Origin: JBAIYU01 sp036763085
GTDB taxonomy: Bacteria; Bacillota; Negativicutes; DSM-1736; Dendrosporobacteraceae
DNA length: 64,000 bases
Reading direction: 5' to 3'
NCBI RefSeq assembly: GCF_036763085.1
Contig: NZ_JBAIYU010000022.1
Location: 1 to 64,000 of the forward strand
Shown: positions 25,641-33,287 of the stretch, in pieces
How the letters are laid out: every line of letters begins with the position of its first letter
Position numbering within the stretch: position 1 is the first letter of the stretch
Position numbers and translations under genes: made by a program
The notes under the pieces: model-generated
The model's database searches: none
What the model saw: the letters and a program-made list of their open reading frames with translations, nothing else
Told to the model about the DNA's origin: nothing

Positions 25641-26918
25641 TCATTCACTTTTCCCTTTATGTCCACCTACATAGTCCGCCCGTTCAAGGAAGGTTCCACC
25701 AGCCATCGACCCGGCATAAAAGATGGCTTTTTTGCCAAATCGCTCCCGCAGATTATCTACTACTCTATCCATGGCATATTTCTTTTCTTCTCCATTAAAA
25801 AACAGTTCCAGTTGCTCATGATCTTGTGACACGATTTTTCCAGCAGCAATATTTACCGATCGCACCGGTTCACCATTCCACCGATTAATAAATTCCTGCC
25901 GTGCCGCTTCACTTATGATATCCGTTGAATGCTCCGGGCGGACTAACTTAATCCGGGCCGTAAACCCCAACTGTAATTCCCTATCCGAGTACCCTATCCC
26001 TAAATATATCTCTTGGCATTTCTCCCGGTGCTTACGCAGCCTAGCGCAAACATCTCCCACCATTTCCTTAATGACCATTAGAATTTCCGCTTTTAATGAG
26101 TAATCTCTCATTAATATCTGGTTCTTGCTATAGGATTTACTTTTGGGACGTTCCCTATGGCTAATGATGCTGGCATCTAACCCCCACGCATGGTAATATA
26201 ATTGCAGCCCAATTACGCCTAGAGTTTTCTGTAACAACAATGGATTGGCGTGAGCCAGCGCCTCTATCGTATAAATGCCCATTTGCTTGAGTTTTTTATC
26301 GTAACCTCTGGAAATACCCCAAAATGCCGTTAACGGTTGTATCTTCCATACTGTTTGCGGCACCATTTCATACGTCCATTTTGCAATCCATGGCGGTCGC
26401 TTTTTGGCTTCATTATCCAGCGCTAGTTTGGCCAAAAGCGGATTATCGCCAATACCTGCAGTCACAATAAGACCTAACTCTTCCTTTACCCTCTTAAGAA
26501 TGGCTTCTGCAATCACCTCTGCGGGTCCAAACAAATTTAATGATGCAGTGACATCCAATATGGACTCATCAATGCTATAAACGTGTAGATCTTCATCTGT
26601 TACGAATTGGCGGAATATATTGAGTATATCCTGGTTAATTTTGATATATAGCGCCATATTGGGTTCTACTACCATAATAGGAGAGCGCTTGGGAATCTCA
26701 AAGAGTCTACTTCCGGTCTTGATATTATATTCCGATTTAACCCGCGGACTGCTAGCCAATACGACTGCACCGGTTCTCCTTAGATCTGATACTACAGCAA
26801 TATGAGCTTCTAGTGGATCAAGCCCACGCCGAACAGCCTCTACAGATGCAAAAAATGATTTTACGTCGATGCACAATACACTTCTGCGGGGAAAACGAGA
26901 AAAATCAACGAACCCCAT
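25641..26918 (-). CDS. Y-family DNA polymerase (UvrX/UmuC-like)
   Basis: 425 residues. The Y-family palm motifs are present: CIDVKSFFASVEAVRRG with the first catalytic Asp, YIKINQDILNIFRQF, and YSIDESILDVT with the catalytic Asp-Glu pair. A thumb with helix-hairpin-helix (WGISRGYDKKLKQMGIYTIEALAHANP) and a little-finger domain follow. It matches the Gram-positive UvrX/YqjW branch used in SOS mutagenesis rather than DinB. The start overlaps the small YolD-like ORF by 14 bases, and an SOS box controls the pair. Confidence 0.92.
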   Translation of the reverse strand: MGFVDFSRFPRRSVLCIDVKSFFASVEAVRRGLDPLEAHIAVVSDLRRTGAVVLASSPRVKSEYNIKTGSRLFEIPKRSPIMVVEPNMALYIKINQDILNIFRQFVTDEDLHVYSIDESILDVTASLNLFGPAEVIAEAILKRVKEELGLIVTAGIGDNPLLAKLALDNEAKKRPPWIAKWTYEMVPQTVWKIQPLTAFWGISRGYDKKLKQMGIYTIEALAHANPLLLQKTLGVIGLQLYYHAWGLDASIISHRERPKSKSYSKNQILMRDYSLKAEILMVIKEMVGDVCARLRKHREKCQEIYLGIGYSDRELQLGFTARIKLVRPEHSTDIISEAARQEFINRWNGEPVRSVNIAAGKIVSQDHEQLELFFNGEEKKYAMDRVVDNLRERFGKKAIFYAGSMAGGTFLERADYVGGHKGKSE

Positions 26919-27066
26919 CGCTGCAGCCTTCTTGATCTTTCATCTGTTCGTTGTGTTCGGACAGAAGCATACCCGCCCACTTGATCATACACCGGTCGAC
27001 GTAAACTACCCGAATCATCTGCTGAAAAACAGGGATACTCAGTAAATCTATAGTATGTTCGCTCAT
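26905..27066 (-). CDS. YolD-like small protein, SOS-controlled partner of the Y-family polymerase
   Basis: 53 residues beginning MSEHTIDLLSIPVFQQMIRV, then VDRCMIKWAGMLLSEHNEQM. The DRxMxKWxxxxLxEH pattern is the core of YolD-like proteins, which accompany UvrX-type polymerases in Bacillus. It is only about half the usual YolD length. AGAGGTGG lies six bases before the ATG, and the stop overlaps the polymerase start, implying translational coupling. Confidence 0.75.
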   Translation of the reverse strand: MSEHTIDLLSIPVFQQMIRVVYVDRCMIKWAGMLLSEHNEQMKDQEGCSDGVR

Positions 27067-27072
27067 CACTAT

Positions 27073-27131
27073 CCACCTCTATAGATATATTACCAGAACA
27101 TACGTTCTGTGTAAAGATCCTATAGAGGTGG
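27073..27131 (-). promoter_or_regulatory. SOS (LexA) box within a sigma-A promoter, framed by inverted repeats
   Basis: Minus-strand -35 TTTACA (27115-27110), 17-bp spacer and -10 TAATAT (27092-27087). The spacer contains a perfect Gram-positive LexA box GAACATACGTTC (27096-27107), so LexA would block RNA polymerase directly. A 12-bp perfect inverted repeat, CCACCTCTATAG (27073-27084) and CTATAGAGGTGG (27120-27131), frames the promoter. Its inner arm includes the ribosome binding site of the YolD-like gene. Confidence 0.85.
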
Positions 27132-27263
27132 TAATATTTGCAAATATTTACTGGAAATGATAAAAAAACACCTACTTTAACTCCTTAAGCTCGTTTCCTA
27201 GGTATGCTGCAATAGCACCCATTCCAGAGATTCCGGCCACTTCTTCGGCCTCAGACGATATTA

Positions 27264-27302
27264 GTGAACTGGTTGGTGATTTTCAACCACCAACCAGCTC
27301 AC
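27264..27302. terminator. Strong hairpin, probable terminator of the chemotaxis operon
   Basis: GTGAACTGGTTGGTG pairs with CACCAACCAGCTCAC (14 of 15) around a 9-base loop, and the plus strand continues TTTTTCC. It lies about 100 bases beyond the last small ORF of the minus-strand operon and before the SOS promoter. Confidence 0.65.
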
Positions 27303-27403
27303 TTTTTCCATTTGTTAATTTTTCGCTAAACCTTAGTTATTCTTATTCAATTCCGCACTCAAAAAATTTACCTTTTTGCATCCAATGTTCCAGCTAGGTC
27401 TTT

Positions 27404-27529
27404 CTATGGAGTAGTAACACTCTTAGTTCCTCCTGCAGCAGGGGGAACTTCTACCTCGTAATATTCAACCTGATTGAAAGCCTTATTTTTTGTATTATAA
27501 AAATAAGATATAAAGCGTTTTTTGACCAT
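27404..27529 (-). CDS. 41-residue ORF at the end of the chemoreceptor operon
   Basis: ATG at 27529, ten bases after the stop of the 67-residue gene, runs 41 codons to TAG at 27404. The product starts MVKKRFISYFYN, continues QVEYYEVEVPP and ends GGTKSVTTP. No good ribosome binding site is visible, so re-initiation after the preceding gene would be needed. No family is recognised. The alternation of charged and aromatic residues looks more like real protein than chance. Confidence 0.4.
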   Translation of the reverse strand: MVKKRFISYFYNTKNKAFNQVEYYEVEVPPAAGGTKSVTTP

Positions 27530-27539
27530 TCGCTAATCG

Positions 27540-27743
27540 CTACAGGCATACCATTTCCCTTAATTCTTCAACATTGCGCCTTCCTATAAGATATTCATTT
27601 TTAATAGTTACCTCATGAAAACGGTTAATGTCGTTACCATGAATCCAGTAGTGCTGCGCCGGACTATGTAATAGCGAAATTTCCGTTCCTGGCGTTCTGG
27701 CAAATAGTAAACAATCGTTCGCCACCAGAACAAGCATATTCAT
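27540..27743 (-). CDS. 67-residue hypothetical protein
   Basis: Unrecognised. A hydrophobic start (MNMLVLVANDCLLFAR) is followed by a His-rich middle (LLHSPAQHYWIHGNDINRFHEV) and a charged end. Its ATG overlaps the stop of the stand-alone receiver gene as ATGA, so the two are translationally coupled and it probably works with the chemoreceptor/HD-GYP proteins. No export signal is convincing. Confidence 0.6.
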   Translation of the reverse strand: MNMLVLVANDCLLFARTPGTEISLLHSPAQHYWIHGNDINRFHEVTIKNEYLIGRRNVEELREMVCL

Positions 27744-28108
27744 ATACTTACCTCTAACACTTTAAGTATTGATATTAACTCAACAATATCTATAGGTTTA
27801 GGCAGGAAGCTATGTGCACCAAGCTTAATTGCCTTATGCTGCAATGCCTCGGTCGTATCTGCGGAACACAAAATGATAGTTACCTTATTCCACTTCTCAG
27901 AAGCTCTGACGCGCTCTATCAGCTCCAGTCCGGAGAGTACAGGCATCTGTAAATCTGAGAAGATCAAGTCAACATCTTGTGTTTGACTTAAAATATCCAG
28001 TCCGGCCCGACCATCGCTACACGCTAAAACGCTGTACCCCGTTTTCCTTAAAAAGTTGACTATGCTTATTCTACAGGCTTCGTCGTCATCTATAACTAAA
28101 ATCTTCAT
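27740..28108 (-). CDS. Stand-alone receiver (CheY-like response regulator)
   Basis: 122 residues, one receiver domain. It has the acidic pocket IDDDEA, the phosphorylatable Asp in DLIFSDLQMPVLSG, Thr/Ser at IILCSADT and Lys in SFLPKPIDIVEL. There is no output domain, so it probably acts by protein-protein contact, as CheY or Spo0F do. It starts right after the HD-GYP stop and overlaps the next gene by four bases. Partner kinases could be the PAS kinase of this locus or a distant CheA. Confidence 0.88.
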   Translation of the reverse strand: MKILVIDDDEACRISIVNFLRKTGYSVLACSDGRAGLDILSQTQDVDLIFSDLQMPVLSGLELIERVRASEKWNKVTIILCSADTTEALQHKAIKLGAHSFLPKPIDIVELISILKVLEVSI

Positions 28109-28717
28109 TTATACACCGCCTACCACTATGTGTGGCTTAAGTTCTAAAAGATGGTTGACTATATCTACATCAAATTGTTTTCCTGCATGAGCGGCCATTT
28201 CTTGAAAAGCGTAATGATTACACTTTTTTATCCGGTACGACCTATTCGATACCATTGCATTAAAAGAGTCAGCAACACTACAAATCTTAGCTAGCACGGG
28301 GATGCCATCACCTGTTACCCCGTACGGATACCCCTTTCCATCCATCCGTTCATGATGGTACAGAATAATATTGGCTACTTCACAAGGAAAACCAGCTAGC
28401 TTTGCTCTACGGAAACCAGCCCGAGGATGCTCTCTTACCCGGGCAAATTCCCTCTCACATAAAGGACCTTTTTTAAGCAAAATATTGGCTCCAACGTCTA
28501 TCTTTCCAATATCGTGCAGCAACGTTCCCCACCGTAAGTAAATACGTTCTAAATATGAAATAGATTCTATTTTATCTGCGATAAGCAAAGCAAGACGGGA
28601 AACCTCTATTGAATGCTCTAAGGTTGCGCCCTTATCTATATTTAGCAGCGATAAGTAGGCTTCTGCCTTGCGATCTAAAACCCCAATCTGCTTAATTAAT
28701 GAAAAACTTAATTGCAT
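28109..28717 (-). CDS. HD-GYP domain phosphohydrolase
   Basis: 202 residues consisting almost entirely of an HD-GYP domain: WGTLLHDIGKIDV, FARVREHPRAGFRRAKLAGFP, IILYHHERMDGKGYPYGV and KICSVADSFNAMVSNRSYR. All metal and GYP residues are retained. It would degrade c-di-GMP. It lacks its own receiver, but the next gene encodes one, so an Rpf-type REC plus HD-GYP function is split into two genes. It begins ten bases after the chemoreceptor stop. Confidence 0.88.
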   Translation of the reverse strand: MQLSFSLIKQIGVLDRKAEAYLSLLNIDKGATLEHSIEVSRLALLIADKIESISYLERIYLRWGTLLHDIGKIDVGANILLKKGPLCEREFARVREHPRAGFRRAKLAGFPCEVANIILYHHERMDGKGYPYGVTGDGIPVLAKICSVADSFNAMVSNRSYRIKKCNHYAFQEMAAHAGKQFDVDIVNHLLELKPHIVVGGV

Positions 28718-28727
28718 TAGCGGCTCC

Positions 28728-30443
28728 TTATAACTTGAATGTAGCGATAGCTGACTGCAGCTCCTCAGCTAACTTTGCTAATGCATGGCTTGAAGCCGAG
28801 ATTTCCTGCATAGTGGCTGACTGCTCCTCGGTGGATGCAGATACACTCTGCGTCTCACTGGCTGTTTGCTTACTAATAGAGGCAATGTTATTCATAGAAC
28901 TAACGACACTTTGGATTTCTTTAGAAACCTGAGCAACCTCATTTGATATCTGTTGTATCTGCTCAGTTGACAATTGTACAGCTTCTGAAATTGTTCGAAA
29001 AGCCTTACCAGCACTCCCTACAACACCTACACCGGTAGCAACATCGTTTCTTCCCTGCACCATTGCGCTCACCGCATTTATTGTTTCAGATTGCACCTCT
29101 TGGATCAGATGTGCTATTTGCTTAGCTGCATCTTGTGATTGTTCCGCCAGCTTTCTAACCTCCTCCGCGACAACGGCAAAACCACGACCTTGCTCACCTG
29201 CACGAGCAGCTTCGATTGCCGCGTTTAACGCCAAGAGGTTTGTCTGACTTGCAATACCCGATATCGTGGCTACAATCTGTCCTATCTCTTTTGATCTCTC
29301 TCCTAGCGTTTCGACAACTTGAGCAGAATGTGTGACTGTATTTTCGATTATCCTCATTTGCTCAATTCCGTGGGCAATAGCAGTCCCTCCCTCGCTAGCA
29401 GCCAAAGCAGCCTTAGAGGAGGTTTCCGTAACTTTTAAAGCATTGGCAGAAACATGCTCGAACTTTGCGAGCATTGCTTGTACGGTTTCTGAGCCATTGG
29501 CGACAGTTGTGATTTGCTTTTCAGCTCCTGTTGCAACTTCTGTTACAGAGGACGCGATATGCCCTGCGGCTATTGCCGTTTGCTCCGCGCTTGCTGTTAA
29601 CTCTTCACTCGAAGCAGCAACTTGTTCCGCAGTACTTCGTACCTGTTTAATCAAATCACGTAAGTTTTGCAGCATGTGATTTATTGATAGGGCAACTTCA
29701 CCAATCTCATCTCGCGAACTGATATCGACTTCTTTTACCGCTAAATTTCCTGTGGCCACTTCTTGTACACACAAAGATACTTGCCTTAACGGTATTGTAA
29801 TTAATCGGCTTATATACCAACCTGTCATTGCAATGAAAAGTCCCGCAACTACTATTACAATAACCATCAGTAGCACGGCCTGATTAAACTCGCGTTCGTT
29901 CTCTTCAGTAGCCTCTATTGCCTTTTTTTCTATGTATTCCGACACTAATACAATTTGTTGTTGATATGCCTCACTAATCGGAATTACTTTTGTGAAATAA
30001 AGCTGGTAGGCTTCTGCATTCTTGTTTTCTGTCGCTAATTTAATAACTGCATCCCGTTCGGTGCGATATTTATCCAAAGTATCCTTGGTTTGCCGAAGTA
30101 GTTCTACCTCTGTGGCATCTAGTCCATTCTTCTCGTAGTTAACTAGATTCTGATTAAAAGCTTTTACCCTTGTTTGGATATCAGCTAACAAGCGTTGGTT
30201 TTCTTTTGGATCGACAGTTATCATCATATGGAGTATATTACCCTCTATCGCCCGTGAGTGGGCTCGATTCTCGTTAATCCACTGGGTCGGTTGCACCCGT
30301 TTCGTGTACATCGTCCGCAATTCAGTTTTAGCATTCTGTAGATAATGGTAACCAGTAAAACCTACACTAAGTAAAAAGATTATCGAAATCAAAATAAGTC
30401 CAGTCAGTTTTTTGGCCACACTTGCCCTCTGTAAATATTGCAT
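28728..30443 (-). CDS. Methyl-accepting chemotaxis protein (4HB-type sensor)
   Basis: About 571 residues. TM1 lies at about residues 13-33 (LTGLILISIIFLLSVGFTGY). A four-helix-bundle periplasmic sensor domain follows (about 35-190, with the AIEGNILHMMITVDPKENQ segment), then TM2 (about 193-215), HAMP, and a long MCP signalling coiled coil whose hairpin tip reads EIGQIVATISGIASQTNLLALNAAIEAARAGEQGRGFAVVAEEVRKLAEQS. The ATG at 30443, six bases after GCAGGT, is used; the frame extends 20 codons upstream. It is transcribed from the sigma-54 promoter at 30509-30524. Confidence 0.92.
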   Translation of the reverse strand: MQYLQRASVAKKLTGLILISIIFLLSVGFTGYHYLQNAKTELRTMYTKRVQPTQWINENRAHSRAIEGNILHMMITVDPKENQRLLADIQTRVKAFNQNLVNYEKNGLDATEVELLRQTKDTLDKYRTERDAVIKLATENKNAEAYQLYFTKVIPISEAYQQQIVLVSEYIEKKAIEATEENEREFNQAVLLMVIVIVVAGLFIAMTGWYISRLITIPLRQVSLCVQEVATGNLAVKEVDISSRDEIGEVALSINHMLQNLRDLIKQVRSTAEQVAASSEELTASAEQTAIAAGHIASSVTEVATGAEKQITTVANGSETVQAMLAKFEHVSANALKVTETSSKAALAASEGGTAIAHGIEQMRIIENTVTHSAQVVETLGERSKEIGQIVATISGIASQTNLLALNAAIEAARAGEQGRGFAVVAEEVRKLAEQSQDAAKQIAHLIQEVQSETINAVSAMVQGRNDVATGVGVVGSAGKAFRTISEAVQLSTEQIQQISNEVAQVSKEIQSVVSSMNNIASISKQTASETQSVSASTEEQSATMQEISASSHALAKLAEELQSAIATFKL

Positions 30444-30508
30444 AATAATACCTGCTTTCTTTGTTAAATTAAATTTCGTAAGAGATGACGCTCTTCGAAC
30501 CAATAAAA

Positions 30509-30524
30509 TGCAATAAGCGTGCCA
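30509..30524 (-). promoter_or_regulatory. Sigma-54 (-24/-12) promoter of the chemoreceptor operon
   Basis: The minus strand reads TGGCACG-CTTA-TTGCA, an exact match to the sigma-54 consensus with GG and GC ten bases apart. It is about 66 bases upstream of the chemoreceptor start. It sits in a perfect palindrome (14-bp arms around one base, 30514-30542), so the -24 part also forms a hairpin with the end of the preceding transcript. The gene just upstream encodes a sigma-54 activator. Confidence 0.88.
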
Positions 30525-30603
30525 ATGATTGGCACGCTTATAAAACCCTTGATTTTATTAGAGTCTAAGAGATATTTGTTTGGCAATAACTTCTTTGGTT
30601 AAC

Positions 30604-30642
30604 ACAAATATGTATACCATTTTTGTTGTACATATTTGTACA
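30604..30642. promoter_or_regulatory. Candidate activator (UAS) sites upstream of the sigma-54 promoter
   Basis: TGTACA-TATT-TGTACA (30627-30642) is a symmetric palindrome, and ACAAATATGTA (30604-30614) is an inverted match to its half. They lie about 80-130 bases upstream of the -24/-12 element, the normal place for enhancer sites of NtrC-type proteins, and end at the stop codon of the activator gene. Confidence 0.6.
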
Positions 30643-30646
30643 TCGT

Positions 30647-32095
30647 TTATTTTTTCATCTTGTCTAACCTATAACATAATGTTCTTCGTGAAATATCTAA
30701 ATATCTTGCAGTCTCTGTTTTATTCCCGCCATGCAGCTCTAATACCTGAAGAACAATGTTATCGATCATGGTTTCCAGCGAAAACGGTTTATCCGGAATA
30801 CTGAATGTCACCGTTGGCGAATCGGTCGTCTGTGGTGGCCTATTGGCAGAAAAAGTTGGCCGAAGATTTATGTGTTCAGGGCGGAGTTCATTTTCATCAC
30901 AAAGTAGTGTAGATAAATCAATTGTATTTTTCAATTCGCGTACATTTCCTGGCCAATTATGGCTTCTCAGCATATCAGCGGCTGCTTTGGATAACGTACA
31001 CGGTTTTTGCCCTCTTTGAGCGCAAAACTCTTTAATAAAAAGCTCTGCTAAAGGCATGATATCCTCTAATCGCTCTCTTAACGGGGGTATATGTATATGT
31101 CCGACTTTGAGCCGGTAATAGAGATCTTCACGGAAGGTGCCATCTTTGACCTTTTGCTCTAGGTTTGCATTCGTTGCGCAGATTACCCTGACATCTGTAT
31201 TAACCTTTCGAATTCCTCCAACCCGATAGAATTGTTTCTCCTGTAATACTCGCAAAAGTTTTGCTTGCAGTTCTAATGGCATCTCCCCAACTTCATCGAG
31301 AAACAGAGTACCACCGGCGGCAATCTCAATTTTACCTTTTTGCCCCTTTGCTAGACCGCCTGTAAAAGCTCCGGCCTCGTAACCGAATAAGTCGCTTTCA
31401 AACAAGCTCGGAGTAATCGCAGCACAATTAAGGTCAATAAAAGGAGCTTCATTAATGTCGGACCCATGATGGACCATCTTCGCTATGACCTCTTTACCTG
31501 AACCTGTTTCTCCTTCTATAAGTACAGGAATAGAGCGGTCACTATGAAATTTTTTCGCGAGTTCAGAAGCTTGCAGCATTTTATTCGAAAAAAGACCAAT
31601 CTGCGCAAGCCCTGTTACCCGGCTTGCTATTTTCTTTAGTCGAGCCATTTCTTGGCGGGTCTGTTCAGTAACTTTGCGAACTTCCGTATCGAGGTTATCC
31701 TTTAAGCGAGTATTTTCAGACCTAAGAGCCCTATACTCCGCAATTCTTTCTACAATTACCGTCAATTCATTTACATTTACCGGTTTAACTAAATAGTCAT
31801 AGGCCCCTAACCGCAGCGCCGCAATCGCTGTGTCTACATCAGTATGTGCAGACATAAGTACGATTGGCATACCCGATTGTTCTGGAATTTCACCTACCTG
31901 ACGTAAGAAATCGATACCTGACAGGTAAGGCATCTTGATATCTGTCAGCACCATATCAAAGTGTTGCTTTGCCTTACATAAAATGAGAGCTTCTTGCCCA
32001 TCACCACATTCAGTTATGCAATGTCCCAGTCGAGCTAGAAATTTTGACAAGAAAAATCGGCCACTTTTATCATCATCAATAAGTAAAATATTCAC
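30647..32095 (-). CDS. NtrC-family sigma-54-dependent response regulator
   Basis: 482 residues. The receiver domain (1-115) has IDDDK, phospho-Asp 52 in LTDIKMP and Lys 104. A coiled linker precedes the AAA+ domain (about 165-395) with Walker A GETGSGKE at 195-202, Walker B GGTLFLDEVGE, and a sigma-54 contact loop reading GAFTGG at 242-247 instead of the usual GAFTGA. The C-terminal Fis-type helix-turn-helix is GNKTETARYLDISRRTLCYRLDKM. It is activated by phosphorylation, most likely from the kinase 16 bases upstream, and drives the sigma-54 promoter just downstream. Confidence 0.93.
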   Translation of the reverse strand: MNILLIDDDKSGRFFLSKFLARLGHCITECGDGQEALILCKAKQHFDMVLTDIKMPYLSGIDFLRQVGEIPEQSGMPIVLMSAHTDVDTAIAALRLGAYDYLVKPVNVNELTVIVERIAEYRALRSENTRLKDNLDTEVRKVTEQTRQEMARLKKIASRVTGLAQIGLFSNKMLQASELAKKFHSDRSIPVLIEGETGSGKEVIAKMVHHGSDINEAPFIDLNCAAITPSLFESDLFGYEAGAFTGGLAKGQKGKIEIAAGGTLFLDEVGEMPLELQAKLLRVLQEKQFYRVGGIRKVNTDVRVICATNANLEQKVKDGTFREDLYYRLKVGHIHIPPLRERLEDIMPLAELFIKEFCAQRGQKPCTLSKAAADMLRSHNWPGNVRELKNTIDLSTLLCDENELRPEHINLRPTFSANRPPQTTDSPTVTFSIPDKPFSLETMIDNIVLQVLELHGGNKTETARYLDISRRTLCYRLDKMKK

Positions 32096-32111
32096 CTAGG
32101 AGCCTCCTACT

Positions 32112-33287
32112 CTAACATCCAATAGCTTTTTGAAAGTTAACCTTAAATGTTACCCCTCGTTTATATTCGTTGATGACTTCAATTCTAGCTTTATGCGTCT
32201 TTGCAATAGATGAAACAATAGCTAGACCCAATCCTGTACCGGAACCTTCTTTACCTGTAGTAAAAAAGGGCTCGAATATCTCATTTTCAATAGAAGGATC
32301 AATACCAGTTCCGTTATCTTCAACTTCTAGACTAACTTCACTGTTACATGTACTGGTCCTAACAATAATTTGTTTATCTTTGACCGCTGCCCTATGAAGG
32401 GCTCTAATGGAATTAGTCAACAGATTCAAGACCATTTCTTCTAGAGCCGTCTCATTCCCCACTATACACCCAACACTACCCAATTCTGTTTTTACCTGGA
32501 TACCAGCCACCGCAGCCTCATGAGATATTAATCGAATAGCCTCTAGGATAATTCTATTTAAATCACAACTGCAAAAATTTGGGTCGCTCTTATTGGCTAA
32601 TCCCTTTAAATGTTTAATTATCTTATTAATACGATCTGCCTGCTGTGAAATCTCATCCATATCAGTTGCAATCTCTGTATGAGAGACTTGTATACCGTTT
32701 TTATTAAGAAACACCATACTATCAGCCGCGACTTTGATGGCATTAATGGGCTGCGTGATCTCATGGGTTATTCCGGCTGCAAAGGCCGCCAGAGAGGCTA
32801 AACGCTCAGCGCGATCAATAAGCTTATCTTGTTCAAACTGAAGCACCTGGTTTGCGTGTTCTAATTCACGTCTTCTCTTTTCTACTTCCCTGGAAGTATT
32901 AGCGGTTTGAATGCTGAGTGTATTCATTGTAGCAACGATATGATTTCCTGCTAGAAGTGGCTTATCTATAAATACAAGATAGTACTCTCCATCTAGATAG
33001 ATTGTACATTCAGTCTTAACGATAAAACCTTGCTGCTGAAAATGCCACACGGTCTGTACAGGCTCTTTACTTACCGGGAGAGCAAGGTTATCTTTAGTTT
33101 CACTAGTTACATAATTAAACAAGCTACACTCAATGGGGGACCTGACTAGCCCAAGCATACGGGAAAAGCCCGTGTTGGCGTACTGGATTACTAAGTCTCT
33201 CCCTAATCGCAATACACCTACGGAAGTTCGATTGCAAATATAGTCGTCAGTTATCTCGGTAACCCTAACGCAAGATACTGTTGTCAT
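32112..33287 (-). CDS. PAS domain sensor histidine kinase (soluble)
   Basis: 391 residues, with no transmembrane segment. A PAS domain (about 15-110: GVLRLGRDLVIQYANTGFSRMLG...) is followed by a coiled coil (about 130-165). A HisKA helix carries the phospho-acceptor His 175 (AAGITHEITQPINAIK), then come the N box (EEMVLNLLTNSIRAL), G1 (EDNGTGID) and G2 (GSGTGLGLAI). Its start overlaps the stop of the cobalamin-binding protein by four bases (ATGA), so the two are made together. I infer that the cobalamin protein controls this kinase. Confidence 0.92.
   Translation of the reverse strand: MTTVSCVRVTEITDDYICNRTSVGVLRLGRDLVIQYANTGFSRMLGLVRSPIECSLFNYVTSETKDNLALPVSKEPVQTVWHFQQQGFIVKTECTIYLDGEYYLVFIDKPLLAGNHIVATMNTLSIQTANTSREVEKRRRELEHANQVLQFEQDKLIDRAERLASLAAFAAGITHEITQPINAIKVAADSMVFLNKNGIQVSHTEIATDMDEISQQADRINKIIKHLKGLANKSDPNFCSCDLNRIILEAIRLISHEAAVAGIQVKTELGSVGCIVGNETALEEMVLNLLTNSIRALHRAAVKDKQIIVRTSTCNSEVSLEVEDNGTGIDPSIENEIFEPFFTTGKEGSGTGLGLAIVSSIAKTHKARIEVINEYKRGVTFKVNFQKAIGC

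Noticed and set aside
26861..27076. A 71-codon minus-strand frame before the Y-family polymerase
   Set aside because: The overlapping frame 26905-27066 has the ribosome binding site and the YolD motif; the longer frame is its shadow.
27155..27280. Minus-strand frame ending GAIAAYLGNELKELK-stop
   Set aside because: It has only about 32 codons, runs into a stop within the hairpin and has no start with a ribosome binding site. It is possibly a gene relic but too weak to call.
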